This document shows, in pieces, positions 63,315 to 64,000 of a stretch of DNA of 64,000 nt (within the stretch, counting starts at the first letter, position 1; each line of letters starts with the position of its first letter). Position numbers and translations under genes: made by a program. The notes beneath the pieces are model-generated. The model worked only from the letters and a program-made list of their open reading frames with translations. It was not told where the DNA came from and did no database searches. This stretch comes from Desulfurococcales archaeon (GTDB lineage: Archaea; Thermoproteota; Thermoprotei_A; Sulfolobales; Desulfurococcaceae): positions 28,938 through 92,937 of the forward strand of contig WAPN01000002.1 in NCBI GenBank assembly GCA_015520735.1. The letters are read 5' to 3'.

Positions 63315-63547
63315 TCTTTATCACCATGATATTATGATTATGGCACCGGAAAATAAGGGTTTCAGTAGCATATTAATGACTTTAATAAATGCTATTATGT
63401 GATATATTTACTTGAATATATACGTTCGTTGAGAGGTTTTGCTGGAGAAGAATAGAAGAGTGGTCGGCTATGCGGGGCCTATATCATCTAGGGCCACATC
63501 AATTATTCGGCCCTTCACATTTAACCCGGGATTCCTCGTCATCCTGA

Positions 63548-64000
63548 TTAATCGTATTCTGTTGTCTGGGAATTAAACTGTTTGTTCTCGGAGAATATGT
63601 TGGGGCCGTATATTTCTTTTATTATGTCTCTAACTTCGGCCTCTATCCATTCTAGATCTATGGTTCCGGCTGAAACGGAGGGTGGTAGTTCGTAGTAGAG
63701 CTTTAGCTTGTCCTCTAGTGATATGACTATGCTGCATGGTTTCCCGTATTTCCTTATGTATCTGTAGGGCCTCTCGACTACGTGTACGGTGTCGCTTATT
63801 TTTCCCTTGTACTTGTAGCCCATTGTTTTCAGCTTATTGATCACTTTGTCGAGCAGGATCTTTGGATCAATTAGTGGGACATCTATGGAGCATACGTGTT
63901 TGGTTAGCTTGCTTGTCGAGCACTCATAGAATTTACCTCTTCTGTGCTCGGGATATTTCTTGGCGAGATTCTCGGTTATGTCGTGATAAAGCAGTATTGC
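63548..64000 (-). CDS. Hypothetical protein, 5' part beyond the window
   Basis: The frame stays open from the stop at 63548 to the end of the window, so the GTG at 63844 is not the true start; at least 150 residues are visible. The beginning seen here (YHDITENLAKKYPEHRRGKFYECSTS as separate short blocks) and the later ISLEDKLKLYYELPPS and LEWIEAEVRDIIKEIYG suggest an alpha/beta cytoplasmic domain. I recognise no family. Confidence 0.7.
   Translation of the reverse strand, partial: AILLYHDITENLAKKYPEHRRGKFYECSTSKLTKHVCSIDVPLIDPKILLDKVINKLKTMGYKYKGKISDTVHVVERPYRYIRKYGKPCSIVISLEDKLKLYYELPPSVSAGTIDLEWIEAEVRDIIKEIYGPNIFSENKQFNSQTTEYD

Noticed and set aside
63468..63542. 24-codon minus-strand frame just after the truncated last gene (starts MTRNPGLNVKGRIID)
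   Set aside because: Only a weak AGG before the ATG and no recognisable family; could be a microprotein, but support is too thin to list it as a gene.

Overview
The window looks like a chromosome segment of a hyperthermophilic crenarchaeon, most likely a Desulfurococcales member (Staphylothermus, Thermosphaera or Desulfurococcus type). This is inferred from gene content: deoxyhypusine synthase, a crenarchaeal SpeD-family decarboxylase, AlaX, Hjc, a PINc-PilT-KH ATPase, archaeal phosphoenolpyruvate synthase, and a ferredoxin with an Asp cluster ligand as in Pyrococcus. Genes are tightly packed, often with 1-40 bp overlaps. GTG and TTG starts are common, many genes have GGAGG/GGTGA ribosome sites, and TATA boxes lie about 25-30 bp before inferred transcript starts. 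I see no tRNA, rRNA, CRISPR array or insertion sequence.

Layout. 1-8.2 kb: an ACT-like fragment, a huge transglutaminase/FG-GAP surface protein, an HD phosphohydrolase and a membrane protein with HEPN-like motifs. 8.3-12 kb: tyrosine phosphatase, aminotransferase, ferredoxin-type protein and sugar nucleotidyltransferase. 12-17.5 kb: MATE exporter with divergent PadR regulator and a palindromic operator, HemN-like radical SAM enzyme, VapBC pair, and a CPBP protease behind a perfect palindrome. 17.9-22.6 kb: probable surface-glycosylation block (flippase, Thr-rich stalk protein, GT-C-like membrane protein). 22.7-30.6 kb: HAD hydrolase, ceramidase-like hydrolase, radical SAM/DUF89 pair, hydantoinase-like amidohydrolase, SufB-like/molybdopterin oxidoreductase pair. 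30.7-36.5 kb: TtuA-like tRNA thiolase, AEC carrier, HTH-phosphoribosyltransferase-like protein, deoxyhypusine synthase/SpeD operon, a structured intergenic region and an orphan DNA methylase.

36.6-42.8 kb: an HTH protein fused to a DUF4097-like beta-solenoid, divergent from a 1.46-kaa RND/MMPL transporter whose 3' end overlaps a PadR gene. 43.5-48.5 kb: lrp-alaX, a DedA-like protein, feoAB behind a perfect DtxR-type box, and hjc. 48.6-55.3 kb: sodium symporter with a 38-aa partner protein, PINc ATPase, surface metallophosphoesterase, cyclic 2,3-diphosphoglycerate synthetase homologue. 55.3-64 kb: phosphoenolpyruvate synthase, a lone biotin carboxylase, M20 peptidase plus JAMM protein, a possible PD-(D/E)XK nuclease, ferredoxin and a truncated gene.

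Themes: surface proteins anchored by a C-terminal helix ending in basic residues, several with Thr-rich stalks, next to glycan export genes; transporters with their own one-component regulators and readable palindromic operators; and hypusine/polyamine synthesis in one operon. All functions come from reading motifs; no database search was run.
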